A stretch of 38,430 nt of DNA from an uncultured Eubacteriales bacterium (GTDB taxonomy: Bacteria > Bacillota > Clostridia > Oscillospirales > CAG-272). Of the stretch, positions 7,684-16,437 are shown one piece after another. Each line of letters opens with the position of its first letter. Within the stretch, counting starts at the first letter, position 1. A model generated the notes under the pieces. It had not been told where the DNA came from. It saw only the letters and a program-made list of their open reading frames with translations, and made no database searches. The stretch is from assembly GCA_949747515.1 (NCBI GenBank), contig CATKFO010000039.1, forward strand, positions 1-38,430. Direction: 5' to 3'. Made by a program: the position numbers and the translations under genes.

Positions 7684-7701
7684 CCCACCTTTGCCGGTGG
7701 G
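7684..7701. terminator. Short hairpin after sigG
   Basis: CCCACC (7684-7689) pairs with GGTGGG (7696-7701), just downstream of the sigG stop on minus. It has no T run, so it is only a weak terminator candidate. Confidence 0.35.
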
Positions 7702-7710
7702 CATGACTAT

Positions 7711-8484
7711 TTACATTCCTTTACGCAATCTGCTGAACGCGCCTTTTTCAAGCCTCGATACCTGCGCCTGAGATATTCCAATTTCAGATGCGATTTCTAC
7801 TTGAGTTTTACCTCCGTAAAATCTCATATTTATAATAGCCCTCTCTCTTTCATTCAAAGTCTTCATCGCTTCTTTTAGAGCGATATCTTCAAGCCATATT
7901 TCATCAGACGATCCTTCGTCGCTTATCTGGTCTAATATATAAATCGAATCTCCGCTGTCGCTGAAAATAGGGTCGAAAAGGGAAACTGGTTCGCTTATCG
8001 CCTCAACAGCCTGCCTGACAGCGGACGAATCTTCCTTCATTTCTTCCGCAACCTTTTCCAAAGTAGGTTCGTATCCGAGCTCGCCGGATAATTTTTCTTT
8101 TACCTGCAGCGCTCTGTATGCAAGATCTCTGACCGATCGACTGACCCTTACGGAATTATTGTCTCTCAGATACCGTCTTACTTCTCCTATTATCATCGGA
8201 ACCGCATAAGTGGAGAATTTAACGTCAAGTTCCGTGTTGAAGTTATCTACTGCTTTTATAAGTCCTATGCATCCTACCTGAAAAAGATCGTCTACGTTTT
8301 CGCGCCTCCCAGCGAATCTCTGTATAATGCTTAGTACAAGACGAAGATTTCCATGAATAAGCTTATCTCGAGCGACGCAATCTCCGTTGTGCGCTCGCTC
8401 TAATAAAACAGTTTTTTCTTCCGCCGTTAGACTTGGAAGCTTAGAAGTATTAACTCCGCATATTTCAACTTTATTGTAGTACAT
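7711..8484 (-). CDS. sigG: Sporulation sigma factor G
   Basis: 257 residues. The N-terminus NKVEICGVNTSKLP is diagnostic for sigma-G. Region 2 contains VDDLFQVGCIGLIKAVDNF and KFSTYAVPMIIGEVRRYLRDN, and region 4 ends GKTQVEIASEIGISQAQVSRLEKGA. Sigma-G drives late gene expression in the forespore after engulfment. In many Clostridia sigG sits beside spoIIGA and sigE; here its upstream neighbour is an ABC exporter and its downstream side is decayed DNA, so it stands alone. ATG at 8484 is preceded by AGAGGCGA and by a forespore-type promoter at 8517-8547. Confidence 0.97.
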   Translation of the reverse strand: MYYNKVEICGVNTSKLPSLTAEEKTVLLERAHNGDCVARDKLIHGNLRLVLSIIQRFAGRRENVDDLFQVGCIGLIKAVDNFNTELDVKFSTYAVPMIIGEVRRYLRDNNSVRVSRSVRDLAYRALQVKEKLSGELGYEPTLEKVAEEMKEDSSAVRQAVEAISEPVSLFDPIFSDSGDSIYILDQISDEGSSDEIWLEDIALKEAMKTLNERERAIINMRFYGGKTQVEIASEIGISQAQVSRLEKGAFSRLRKGM

Positions 8485-8516
8485 TTATCGCCTCTTACGA
8501 GAAAAATTACTACTAA

Positions 8517-8547
8517 AAGTATTCCCATAACGAAGATCGACTTATAC
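8517..8547 (-). promoter_or_regulatory. Sigma-F/sigma-G type promoter of sigG
   Basis: On minus, GTATA (8547-8543) is followed after 16 bases by GGGAATACTT (8526-8517). This fits the forespore consensus, a GYWTA -35 and a GGNNANANT-type -10. It would start transcription about 25 bases before the sigG ATG, matching the known dependence of sigG on sigma-F plus autoregulation. Confidence 0.7.
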
Positions 8548-8638
8548 GCGTAAGCTATTTTCCATATATTGCATAATAAAATAGCATATCGCAAATACGC
8601 GCTCACATGTTTTTAAACAATAACAGAAATGATAATCT

Positions 8639-10381
8639 TTACAGGTCGACTCGATCTTTTTGTGCGTTGCATAGACGGCGATAAAGTCCGTCGACTCTTA
8701 TCAATTCGTCGTGACTTCCGGTCTGGCTTACCGATCCGTTTTCTATCGCTACAATATTATCGGCGTTGCGTATGGTAGAAAGTCTGTGAGCTATCACAAT
8801 CAATGTTTTTTTGCCGTGAAGATTTTCGATAGATCGTCGTATCAATTCTTCGGTTTCATTGTCCACAGCGGAGGTTGCTTCGTCAAGTATTAGGATTGGA
8901 GAAGGTCGCAGAATCGCACGCGCGATAGCAATCCTTTGCTTTTGTCCTCCGGAAAGTCTCGCTCCTCTTTCTCCAACGATCGTATCGTATCCGTCCGCCA
9001 TTTTGCATATAAACTCGTCGGCAAAAGCCGTTTTTGCAGCGGCAATAACGTCCTTATCGGTAGCCGTAGGATAGCCGTAGCGGATATTTTCCATAATTGT
9101 TCCGTTAAAAAGAAATACGTCTTGAAGTGCTACGGAAAGATTTCTTCTCAAGCAATCGAGGGTTATATCTCGGATATCGACGTCGTCGAGTAATATCTTT
9201 CCTCCGTCTGGATCGTAAAATCGTTCGAGCAGCGAAACTATAGTGCTTTTTCCCGCTCCTGTAGTTCCGATAATAGCGGTCATTGTTCCGGGCTTTGCCG
9301 TAAAAGAAATTCCTTTTAAAACGCTGTCTTCGTCGCCGGAATAACTGAACGATACGTCTTGAAATTCTATGCGTCCGCTTCCTATTCCAACATCCTTCGC
9401 GTCTGTTCTTTCGGCTACGTCGCTTGTTTCGTCAAGAATCTGCAATACTCTTTCTCCCGACGCAACACAGGTCTGAACGTCTTCGGCAAGACGAGCGAGA
9501 GTGGTGAGAGGAGTATAAAATAACGAGAGATACATAAAAAATCCGACTATGTCAGCCGCAGACAATCTTCCGCGTAGCGCTAAAGTACCTCCGACGGCGG
9601 CTACGAGAACCGTGCCGAACGAGGTTAGAAATTCAACGATTGGATTATAGATCGCGTTTGCGAAATTGGCGCGTATGTTAACATAGCTGTATTCGTCGCA
9701 TAGTTCAGCCATTTCGGAGCGCTCTTTTGAATGAGCTGAGAAAGCTTGTATTTCTTTCATTCCGCTGATTCGATCCTGCACGCCGCTGCTGAGCTTTCCG
9801 AAAAAACGGCTGTTTACTTTAAAAAGCGGACTTACTTTTTTTGAGTAAAATGAACTGGCGTATATTACAAATGGTACTGGAATCAGAGTAATGGCGGCTA
9901 GAGTGGGATTTATAGTAAAAAGCATAACCGAAACGCCTATTATTATCGCGGCGTTAGATATAAGGTCAGGCAGCGTGTGGGCTACAAGTATTTCAAGAGC
10001 GCGAGTATCGGTTAAAACCCTGCTCATTATGTCGCCGACTTGATTTTTTCCGTACCATTTTGGAGTAAAAGCTTGAATATGATCGTATATTTTCAGGGTT
10101 AAATTGGGCACATAGCTCCACGCCGCCACATGCGCCCTCCACATAGATAAAAATCGAAAAAATCCGCGTATTATGTAGGCTGACGCAAGAACTGCCGCGA
10201 ACAAAAGTATTCTTTTTCCGGAATCCGGAGAAGGCGTTTCAATCTCCGCCGTTATAAGCCTGACGATAGCCGGAGTAAATAGGCTGACGAGAGAACCAGC
10301 GATTAAAACAAACACTGTAAAAGCGAGAGTCCCTCTCCATGGTTTTGCATATATAAGAAGTCTTTTAAGCGTCCTTATCAT
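8639..10381 (-). CDS. ABC exporter, fused permease and ATPase
   Basis: 580 residues in the usual half-transporter order. Six membrane helices span about residues 15-290. The nucleotide-binding domain has Walker A GTTGAGKST (372-380), signature LSGGQ (476-480), Walker B ILILD with catalytic Glu501, and H-loop His532 in AHRLST. It belongs to the MdlB/MsbA-like exporter group and should work as a homodimer, or as a heterodimer with a partner not in this window. ATG at 10381 follows CGGAGGAA. Substrate unknown. It lies 154 bases upstream of sigG on the same strand, but sigG has its own promoter. Confidence 0.93.
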   Translation of the reverse strand: MIRTLKRLLIYAKPWRGTLAFTVFVLIAGSLVSLFTPAIVRLITAEIETPSPDSGKRILLFAAVLASAYIIRGFFRFLSMWRAHVAAWSYVPNLTLKIYDHIQAFTPKWYGKNQVGDIMSRVLTDTRALEILVAHTLPDLISNAAIIIGVSVMLFTINPTLAAITLIPVPFVIYASSFYSKKVSPLFKVNSRFFGKLSSGVQDRISGMKEIQAFSAHSKERSEMAELCDEYSYVNIRANFANAIYNPIVEFLTSFGTVLVAAVGGTLALRGRLSAADIVGFFMYLSLFYTPLTTLARLAEDVQTCVASGERVLQILDETSDVAERTDAKDVGIGSGRIEFQDVSFSYSGDEDSVLKGISFTAKPGTMTAIIGTTGAGKSTIVSLLERFYDPDGGKILLDDVDIRDITLDCLRRNLSVALQDVFLFNGTIMENIRYGYPTATDKDVIAAAKTAFADEFICKMADGYDTIVGERGARLSGGQKQRIAIARAILRPSPILILDEATSAVDNETEELIRRSIENLHGKKTLIVIAHRLSTIRNADNIVAIENGSVSQTGSHDELIRVDGLYRRLCNAQKDRVDL

Positions 10382-10411
10382 AAATATTCCTCCGTAAATT
10401 ACCTAATCGTA

Positions 10412-10440
10412 TTGACACCAATGCGTTTTATCCATATAAT
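10412..10440 (+). promoter_or_regulatory. Sigma-A promoter of the alcohol dehydrogenase gene
   Basis: TTGACA at 10412-10417 and TATAAT at 10435-10440 with a 17-base spacer. The leader before the ATG at 10569 would be about 120 bases and contains a short TAAGTACG repeat but no recognised riboswitch. Confidence 0.75.
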
Positions 10441-10568
10441 TATAATGTGGTTTTTTATATAATACAAGAGATAAATTAAATAAAATCGAGTAATTTCTAA
10501 AGTTATCTTTTAAGTACGAATAAGTACGTCGGCTATAAAAAGACTTTAATAAGGATTGGTGATAAGTT

Positions 10569-11747
10569 ATGTTTAATTTTCATTATTTTACCCCTACTGA
10601 AGTTGTGTTTGGAAGAAATGCGGAAAATCATATAGGAGAACTCATTAAGAAACAAGGTGTCGGAAAAGTTTTGATACACTATGGTTCGGGAAGCGTAGTG
10701 CGTTCCGGACTTCTTGATCGTATAAAATCGTCGCTTGACGATGAAAATATTGCTTATGCGGAGCTTGGAGGAGTTGTGCCAAATCCCAGATTGTCGCTTG
10801 TTTACAAAGGAATCGAGCTATGCAAAAAAGAAAATGTGGAACTCATACTTGCCGTAGGAGGCGGAAGCGCAATAGATTCGGCGAAAGCCATCGGTTACGG
10901 AGCGGTGAACGAAGGAGACGTATGGGATTTTTACGACGGCAAGCGTAAGGCGACTGGATGCTTGCCGATAGGAGTAGTACTCACCCTTTCCGCCACAGGC
11001 TCTGAAATGAGCGATTCATCAGTTATAACTAAGGAGGAAGGATGGATTAAGCGGGGTTATAGCAGCGACTTCGGACGGCCTGCCTTCGCTGTGATGAACC
11101 CTGAGCTTACGTTAACGTTGCCGGATTACCAAACGGCGTGCGGATGCGCGGACATCCTGATGCACACTATGGAACGCTATTTTACTTCGGGCGGAAACAT
11201 GGAAATTACCGATAGTATTGCCGAAGCGTTAATGAGAACGGTAATTGCAAACGCGAAAATCCTGCGCGACGATCCTAAAAATTATGAAGCTCGAGCGGAA
11301 ATAATGTGGGCCGGCAGTCTTTCTCATAACGGACTTACTGGATGCGGTAATAATGGAGGAGACTGGGCGACTCATAAATTGGAACATGAAATAAGCGGAA
11401 TTTTCGACGTTGCCCACGGAGCGGGACTTGCCGCGATATGGGGCGCATGGGCGAGATATACGTACAAAAACTGTCTTGACAGATTTTACAAATACGCCGT
11501 TAATGTAATGGGAATAAAAGAAGAGGGATCGAAAGATGAAATTTCGCTTAGTGGAATTAAAGCGACGGAAAACTTTTTCCGGGAAATCAATATGCCCACG
11601 TCGCTCAGCGAGCTCCAAATATATCCGACGGAAGAGCAAATTTTGCTTATGGCGAATAAATGCGCGCTTGCGACTAACGGATCGGTAGGATCCGCTAGGA
11701 AATTAGTAGAGTCTGATATGGCGGCCATATACAGATCGGCGAAATAA
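10569..11747 (+). CDS. Iron-containing alcohol dehydrogenase (butanol dehydrogenase/YqhD-like)
   Basis: 392 residues, a normal length for the family. The N-terminal dinucleotide-binding domain carries GGGSAIDSAKAI (97-108). The C-terminal helical domain supplies the metal ligands, read as Asp195, His199 (CADILMH), His269 and His283 (ISGIFDVAHGAGL). These match the Fe/Zn ligand set of NADPH-dependent butanol dehydrogenases and YqhD. It should reduce aldehydes to alcohols using NAD(P)H, either in fermentation or in aldehyde detoxification. It starts at ATG 10569 after AAGGATTGGTGATAAG. The SGNH hydrolase gene follows 58 bases later in the same direction. Confidence 0.93.
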   Translation: MFNFHYFTPTEVVFGRNAENHIGELIKKQGVGKVLIHYGSGSVVRSGLLDRIKSSLDDENIAYAELGGVVPNPRLSLVYKGIELCKKENVELILAVGGGSAIDSAKAIGYGAVNEGDVWDFYDGKRKATGCLPIGVVLTLSATGSEMSDSSVITKEEGWIKRGYSSDFGRPAFAVMNPELTLTLPDYQTACGCADILMHTMERYFTSGGNMEITDSIAEALMRTVIANAKILRDDPKNYEARAEIMWAGSLSHNGLTGCGNNGGDWATHKLEHEISGIFDVAHGAGLAAIWGAWARYTYKNCLDRFYKYAVNVMGIKEEGSKDEISLSGIKATENFFREINMPTSLSELQIYPTEEQILLMANKCALATNGSVGSARKLVESDMAAIYRSAK

Positions 11748-11805
11748 ACATGCGTATATTTGCTGTAAGAACGTTACGCGAAAAAAATAAAAACGAGGAA
11801 GATTT

Positions 11806-12813
11806 ATGAAACGTATTCTTTGTACGGGGGATTCGCATACATGGGGGCAGGGCGCCGACGGCCTAACGGCAAGCTTTGACCCGCCGGTTTGTAACGGGGA
11901 TTTAAGATTGGCTTCATTCGGCCCTGGCAGCTATGTTAATCGACTACGCCGCATGGTTGAACAGACGACCGGTTCTTTCTCAAGGGAATGGAGCGCGTCT
12001 AAGCTTGCTGAAATTTCAGGAGCCGCATATGAGGCGCCGTGCGCGAGGATAACAAGCGAAACCCTCGCTCTCCAATTTGAAGGAGCTCTTTTAAGAATAG
12101 AAATAGCCGGCGGAGAAGGCTTTAAATTTGAGCTGAAAATAGATGGAGAAAAAACAGACTTCGGTTCGGATAAAGATAGGCAAAATAATTCCTTATCATA
12201 TGAAAGAGCTTATCGTATTATTAATATACATCTTTCGGACTCCGGACATACTATGACGTTAAAAGCTACGGAAGGAACCGTCTCTATATACCGCGTCGAG
12301 GCGTATTCCGGAAGATTTGCAGTTATTAACAGCGGAATTGGAAGCTGTCCTTCTTATCGCTTCCGCGATGAATATTTTGAAGATTATGTCGCGAATGTAA
12401 AACCTGACATAGTTCTTGCTGAAGCGCATACAATTAACGATTGGATCGTTGGAGATTCCCCGAAAACATATGGAGACCGTCTTGAAAAACTTTTAAAAAA
12501 ATTTCAGACGTTGGGCGGCGAAACTGCGCTAATGACCGTGTCTCCGATTCTTTGCGAGCAATCGCTGGACGGAGGAGCTGATTATTCTGAATATGTAGAC
12601 GTTTCCAGGGAGGTTGCTGAAAGGCTTGGCATACCTTTGTGCGACGCTAACAGGATAATGAGGACTTGTATTTCAGGTATGAGCGAGGATGAAGCTAGCG
12701 CATGGATGTTCAGCGATCGGTGGCACCCGAATGAACGCGGTCACGCTATATACGCCGAGCTGCTTTATGAATTTTTACATCAGAAAAAATATTTAAAAAA
12801 AGAAAAGGTATAA
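11806..12813 (+). CDS. SGNH/GDSL-family hydrolase
   Basis: 335 residues beginning MKRILCTGDSHTWGQG; Ser10 in the GDSH block is the expected nucleophile. DRWHPNERGHA near the end supplies the Asp304-x-x-His307 dyad, and EAHTINDW carries the block III Asn. Between them lies an inserted beta-rich segment (about 70-165) of carbohydrate-binding appearance, as in some acetyl-xylan or sialate esterases. No signal peptide is seen, so the enzyme is probably cytoplasmic. Likely role: removing an acyl or acetyl group from a sugar or other small ester. ATG 11806 follows GAGGAAG. Confidence 0.85.
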   Translation: MKRILCTGDSHTWGQGADGLTASFDPPVCNGDLRLASFGPGSYVNRLRRMVEQTTGSFSREWSASKLAEISGAAYEAPCARITSETLALQFEGALLRIEIAGGEGFKFELKIDGEKTDFGSDKDRQNNSLSYERAYRIINIHLSDSGHTMTLKATEGTVSIYRVEAYSGRFAVINSGIGSCPSYRFRDEYFEDYVANVKPDIVLAEAHTINDWIVGDSPKTYGDRLEKLLKKFQTLGGETALMTVSPILCEQSLDGGADYSEYVDVSREVAERLGIPLCDANRIMRTCISGMSEDEASAWMFSDRWHPNERGHAIYAELLYEFLHQKKYLKKEKV

Positions 12814-12818
12814 AAAAC

Positions 12819-12858
12819 GACGCCTCGCGTATCAATCGTATCGTGCGGCGTCATTTTT
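12819..12858. terminator. Bidirectional terminator between convergent genes
   Basis: GACGCC (12819-12824) pairs with GGCGTC (12847-12852), the stem extending inward with one mismatch, followed by ATTTTTA on plus; on minus the AAAAAA before the stem gives a T run. It separates the SGNH gene from the convergent acyl-CoA ligase fusion. Confidence 0.8.
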
Positions 12859-12872
12859 AACTAATATTTGTA

Positions 12873-15161
12873 TTAAAGCTTGTTTCTTATAATTTTTCCA
12901 CTGGTGGTCTTTGGCAGTTCGTCACGGAATTCAATTATTCTCGGGTATTTATACGGCGCGCTATGCGTCTTAACATAATTTTGAATTTCTTTTTTCAGCT
13001 CGTCGCTGGGAGTCGTTCCTTTAGTCAATACTATGCTGGCTTTAACAACCTGCCCCCTAACCTCGTCGGGAGCCGCTGATACGCCGCACTCAAGAACATA
13101 CGGAAGTTCCATTATAACGCTTTCAATTTCAAAAGGTCCTATACGATATCCGGAGGATTTGATAACGTCGTCTACCCGTCCCACATACCAATAGAATCCG
13201 TCTTCATCCCGCCAAGCTACGTCTCCCGTATGATACATTCCGTCGTGCCATACCTCGCGAGTTTTTTCCTCGTCTCCGTAATATCCGGTGAAAAGTCCGC
13301 ACGGACGTCCATTATCGGTTTTTATGACGATTTCGCCTGATTCTCCGACTGCGACTGATTTTCCATCATGATCAACTATGTCTACGTCGTAAATCGGAAC
13401 GGGTTTGCCCATTGAACCTATCTTGTGATCCTGTCCTATAAGATTTCCTATAACGCACGTCGTCTCCGATTGACCGAATCCCTCCATTACCTTAAGCCCA
13501 GTAAGCTTTTCGAGCTGTTTGAAAACTTCCGGATTAAGCGCTTCACCGGCAATTGTAGCATGCTGTACGGATGACAGATCGTATTTTGTTAGATCTTCCT
13601 TGATAAGCATACGATACATGGTGGGGGGAGCGCAGAACGTGGTTATTTGGTATTTAGCAAAGAGGGGAAGGATATCCGCCGCGTCAAAGCGGTCGAAGTC
13701 ATATACGAATATGCCCCCTTCGCATAGCCATTGACCGTACAGCTTACCCCACATGGCTTTAGCCCATCCTGTGTCGGATATGGTAAGATGAAGACCGTCC
13801 GGGTTGACGTTATGCCAATACTTCGCCGTATGGAAATGTCCGAGCGGATATTTATAGTTATGAGCGGCAATCTTAGGATATCCCGTTGTTCCAGACGTAA
13901 AGAACATAAGCATAAGGTCGTCTCCGCACGGAGAATCATCGCCGCGTTCAAATTTTCCGGTAAAGAGAGGATATTCAGCGTCGAAATCATGCCAGCCTTC
14001 TCTCTCTCCTCCCGCTATTATCTTTGTAAGACTTGCTCCGCAGGAAGCTTCGGCTGCGTCCACCTCAGTAGTTATAAATTCGTCCTCCGCGCAGATTATT
14101 GCGGAAACGCCCGCCGCCTTAAAGCGGTATTCGTAATCGTGCTGCTTTAGCTGATTTGACGCTGGAATGACTACCGCGCCAAGCTTATGAAGACCAAGGA
14201 TAGCAAACCAAAATTGATAATGGCGCTTCATAACTAGCATAACCCTGTCTCCGCGTTCGATGCCGAGGGATTTGAAATAATTAGCGCATTGAGAGGACGC
14301 TCTTTTAATTTGTCCGAATGTGAAACGTCTCTCAACTTTATTCTTGTCGACGTGCAGCATAGCAAGCTTGTCCGGTTTTGTCTTTCCGAGAACGTCGACA
14401 ATATCAAAAGCAAAATTGAATCTTTCTGTGTTTTTAAACTCAATAGATATAGGCGTTCCGTTTTCGTCTTCTTCCATTTCAATAAAATTCTTATATATTC
14501 TGCTCTCGTCGTCTTTTTTTACCGACTTTGTTTCCTTTTCAGGTATGGAGTGAGTAAGTTCGGCCATGGATTCTCCAGAAGGATTAAGCACAATTGCGTA
14601 AAAGTCGCAATCTTGTCCGTCTACGGCGATCATGCCGTGAGGCGCGGAGCTGTCGTAATATATGCTGTCTCCCGGATAAAGCGTTTCTCTGTGACTTCCA
14701 ACCTGTACCATAAGCGCGCCGCTTATAACGATGTCGCATTCCTGTCCCGTATGCGTTGTTAATTCAATGTCTCTGTTTTGCGCGTCCTCTGAGTAAACGG
14801 CGTGTACGAACAGCGGCTCTGAAGATCTGCCGATAAAAGACGGGGCAAGATTATAGTATACCATACCGTGAGCCTGCTGTATTTTTTGTCCTTTTCCAGC
14901 GCGTGTTAAAGTGTATGAATGCAATCGCGGACTCGAGCCTTCAATAATGTCCGTTACGTCTACGCTTAGAGCTATAGCGCATCTGTATATAAAAGCAAAA
15001 TTAAGATCTGAACGTCCCTCCTCGCAAGCGACGTATTCTTCTACGGAAACTCCGGCTTTGTTCGCCATTTCCGCCGGAGTAAATCCGCATATTTCGCGAA
15101 GTTCGCGAATTCTTGTGGAAATTTCCATTATTTTGTAGTCAAGTCCAGTAAATTGTTCCAT
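12873..15161 (-). CDS. XRE regulator-cupin-acyl-CoA synthetase fusion
   Basis: 762 residues in one intact frame. Residues about 14-70 form an XRE/HTH_3 domain (RIRELREICGFTPAEMANKAG). Residues about 95-195 are a cupin, with ISGALMVQVG and LYPGDSIYYDSSAPHGM typical of the second barrel half. Residues about 235-762 are a full ANL-type acyl/acetyl-CoA synthetase: TSGTTGYPK (422-430), EGFGQSET (560-567), YHTGD (643-647), GRVDDVIKSSGYRIG (661-675) and the adenylation Lys756 in TSGK. XRE-cupin pairs are normally stand-alone repressors; here the effector pair is joined to an enzyme that would make an acyl-CoA. The acid is not identifiable; the ligase resembles the medium/short-chain acyl-CoA synthetase group. 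The T-box at 15212-15491 lies directly upstream. ATG 15161 follows GGAACGGAG. Confidence 0.9.
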   Translation of the reverse strand: MEQFTGLDYKIMEISTRIRELREICGFTPAEMANKAGVSVEEYVACEEGRSDLNFAFIYRCAIALSVDVTDIIEGSSPRLHSYTLTRAGKGQKIQQAHGMVYYNLAPSFIGRSSEPLFVHAVYSEDAQNRDIELTTHTGQECDIVISGALMVQVGSHRETLYPGDSIYYDSSAPHGMIAVDGQDCDFYAIVLNPSGESMAELTHSIPEKETKSVKKDDESRIYKNFIEMEEDENGTPISIEFKNTERFNFAFDIVDVLGKTKPDKLAMLHVDKNKVERRFTFGQIKRASSQCANYFKSLGIERGDRVMLVMKRHYQFWFAILGLHKLGAVVIPASNQLKQHDYEYRFKAAGVSAIICAEDEFITTEVDAAEASCGASLTKIIAGGEREGWHDFDAEYPLFTGKFERGDDSPCGDDLMLMFFTSGTTGYPKIAAHNYKYPLGHFHTAKYWHNVNPDGLHLTISDTGWAKAMWGKLYGQWLCEGGIFVYDFDRFDAADILPLFAKYQITTFCAPPTMYRMLIKEDLTKYDLSSVQHATIAGEALNPEVFKQLEKLTGLKVMEGFGQSETTCVIGNLIGQDHKIGSMGKPVPIYDVDIVDHDGKSVAVGESGEIVIKTDNGRPCGLFTGYYGDEEKTREVWHDGMYHTGDVAWRDEDGFYWYVGRVDDVIKSSGYRIGPFEIESVIMELPYVLECGVSAAPDEVRGQVVKASIVLTKGTTPSDELKKEIQNYVKTHSAPYKYPRIIEFRDELPKTTSGKIIRNKL

Positions 15162-15211
15162 AAAAACTCCGTTCCGCCCTTTACAGTCGTATCGCTGAAA
15201 AACGATGAAAG

Positions 15212-15491
15212 TAGGACAAAATTAAAAATAAAAAAATCGCCTCAAGAAATCTTGAGACGAGCAAATTAAATTACCCGCGGTACCACTCAAATTGCGTCTT
15301 TCAACGCCTGCTCTTGGACTCAAACAAGCCCTATGCATTTACGCAGCAATCACGAGAAGGTTCTACTTGGACGAGCCTTTCTTCCTTCCGACTCAGAAGC
15401 TACAAACGATACGACTGACGCTGCCGGCTTCCACCTTATACCGACTCTCTGCAAGCTCATATTCGCGCGTTCTCTTCGTCAATGTCTTTAT
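15212..15491 (-). promoter_or_regulatory. T-box riboswitch upstream of the acyl-CoA synthetase fusion
   Basis: On minus, GAGTGGTACCGCGGG (15289-15275) is the T-box core. TTGAG just within it can pair with CTCAA of the downstream terminator arm, giving the antiterminator alternative. The terminator is a CTCAAGA/TCTTGAG stem (15239-15260) followed by a T-rich tract. Stem I is recognisable by the AGAGA bulge, GGTGGAAG loop and CCGGC/GTCGG helix. In the specifier loop the bases before CTTCTGAG read TTTGTAG; by position relative to the lower helix the specifier is GUA (15404-15402), Val. UGU (Cys), one base over, fits less well because UGGU in the T-box needs a tRNA with discriminator A73, which tRNA-Val has and tRNA-Cys usually lacks. 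Confidence 0.85.
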
Positions 15492-15497
15492 ATACGA

Positions 15498-15526
15498 TTA
15501 TACAACGAAAGTTCTTTCGTGTCAAT
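15498..15526 (-). promoter_or_regulatory. Sigma-A promoter of the T-box transcript
   Basis: On minus, TTGACA (15526-15521) and TATAAT (15503-15498) with a 17-base spacer. The predicted start is near 15491, about 330 bases before the ATG. Confidence 0.85.
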
Positions 15527-15628
15527 AGCTAAAGTATAATTTTTTTAATTGATTTTAAGATTGGAATATGTTAAAATATGTCGTATAAGATAGCCTGTAG
15601 ATAAACTAAAATATTATTTTTGTATAGG

Positions 15629-16378
15629 ATGAAATATCGACTTATGAATATTTTGTTGGTTTTGGCGTTTCTGTTCTTTATTGGATCAATTACCGGATGG
15701 ATAATAGAGCTATTATTCAGAAGATTTGCGTCGTCCTCAAATCCGGAAAGAAAATGGATAAATCCAGGTTTCTGCACGGGACCGTATCTGCCTCTTTACG
15801 GATGCGGGTTATGTCTGATGTTTCTTATAGCGTCCCTTGAAGATACGAGATTTATAAGCGATCCCATATGGAATAAGACGGCTCTTTTCGCGGTAATGGC
15901 TGTAAGTATGACTGTTATTGAATATATAGCCGGTTATATCAGCCTCCGCATTTCAAGCGTTCGTCTTTGGGATTATTCGGACGAATGGGGAAACGTGCAG
16001 GGAATAATCTGTCCGAAATTTTCTCTCATTTGGGCTGTTCTCGGAGCTGCGTATTATTTTCTTATTCATCCTCATATACTTAACGCGTTAACGTGGCTGT
16101 CTAACAATTTGGCTTTTTCCTTTTTTATCGGGCTTTTCTTCGGATGCTTTATAATAGACGTAATTTCTTCGGCGCAGCTTGTTTCTAAATTAAAAAAATA
16201 CGCGGATGAAAACGAAGTCGTGCTGCGTTACGAGCACATAAAATCGCATATCAGACGTCTCAGCGATGAAAGACGACAGAAATATCGTTTTTTCTATCCT
16301 TTTCGTTTGGACGGTTCAATATCGGAGAGTTTAAAGGAAATGCGCGATTCGTTTGAAATTCGCCGCAAAAAAAAATAA
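15629..16378 (+). CDS. CmpB-like multi-pass membrane protein (PF06541 type), copy 1
   Basis: About 249 residues. Starts at ATG 15629 or 15644 are both possible; neither has a strong ribosome binding site. Roughly five membrane helices are followed by a basic cytoplasmic tail rich in Arg and Lys. Family landmarks are GSITGWIIELLFRR near the N-terminus, a GPYLPLYG turn, and RLWDYSDEWGNVQGIICPKFS. This family is annotated as putative ABC-transporter type IV, but no ATPase is nearby and its function is unproven. A second member lies at 17087-18097, with purN between them. Confidence 0.75.
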   Translation: MKYRLMNILLVLAFLFFIGSITGWIIELLFRRFASSSNPERKWINPGFCTGPYLPLYGCGLCLMFLIASLEDTRFISDPIWNKTALFAVMAVSMTVIEYIAGYISLRISSVRLWDYSDEWGNVQGIICPKFSLIWAVLGAAYYFLIHPHILNALTWLSNNLAFSFFIGLFFGCFIIDVISSAQLVSKLKKYADENEVVLRYEHIKSHIRRLSDERRQKYRFFYPFRLDGSISESLKEMRDSFEIRRKKK

Positions 16379-16437
16379 ACGTGATTATGCGATTACGTTC
16401 TATTTGAAAACATAAGTTATATATGGAGGAATAGGAA

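Noticed and set aside
15401..15406. UGU (Cys) as specifier of the first T-box
   Set aside because: It would fit by one-base shift, but UGGU in the T-box pairs with ACCA, while tRNA-Cys normally ends UCCA, and the position relative to the lower helix favours GUA.
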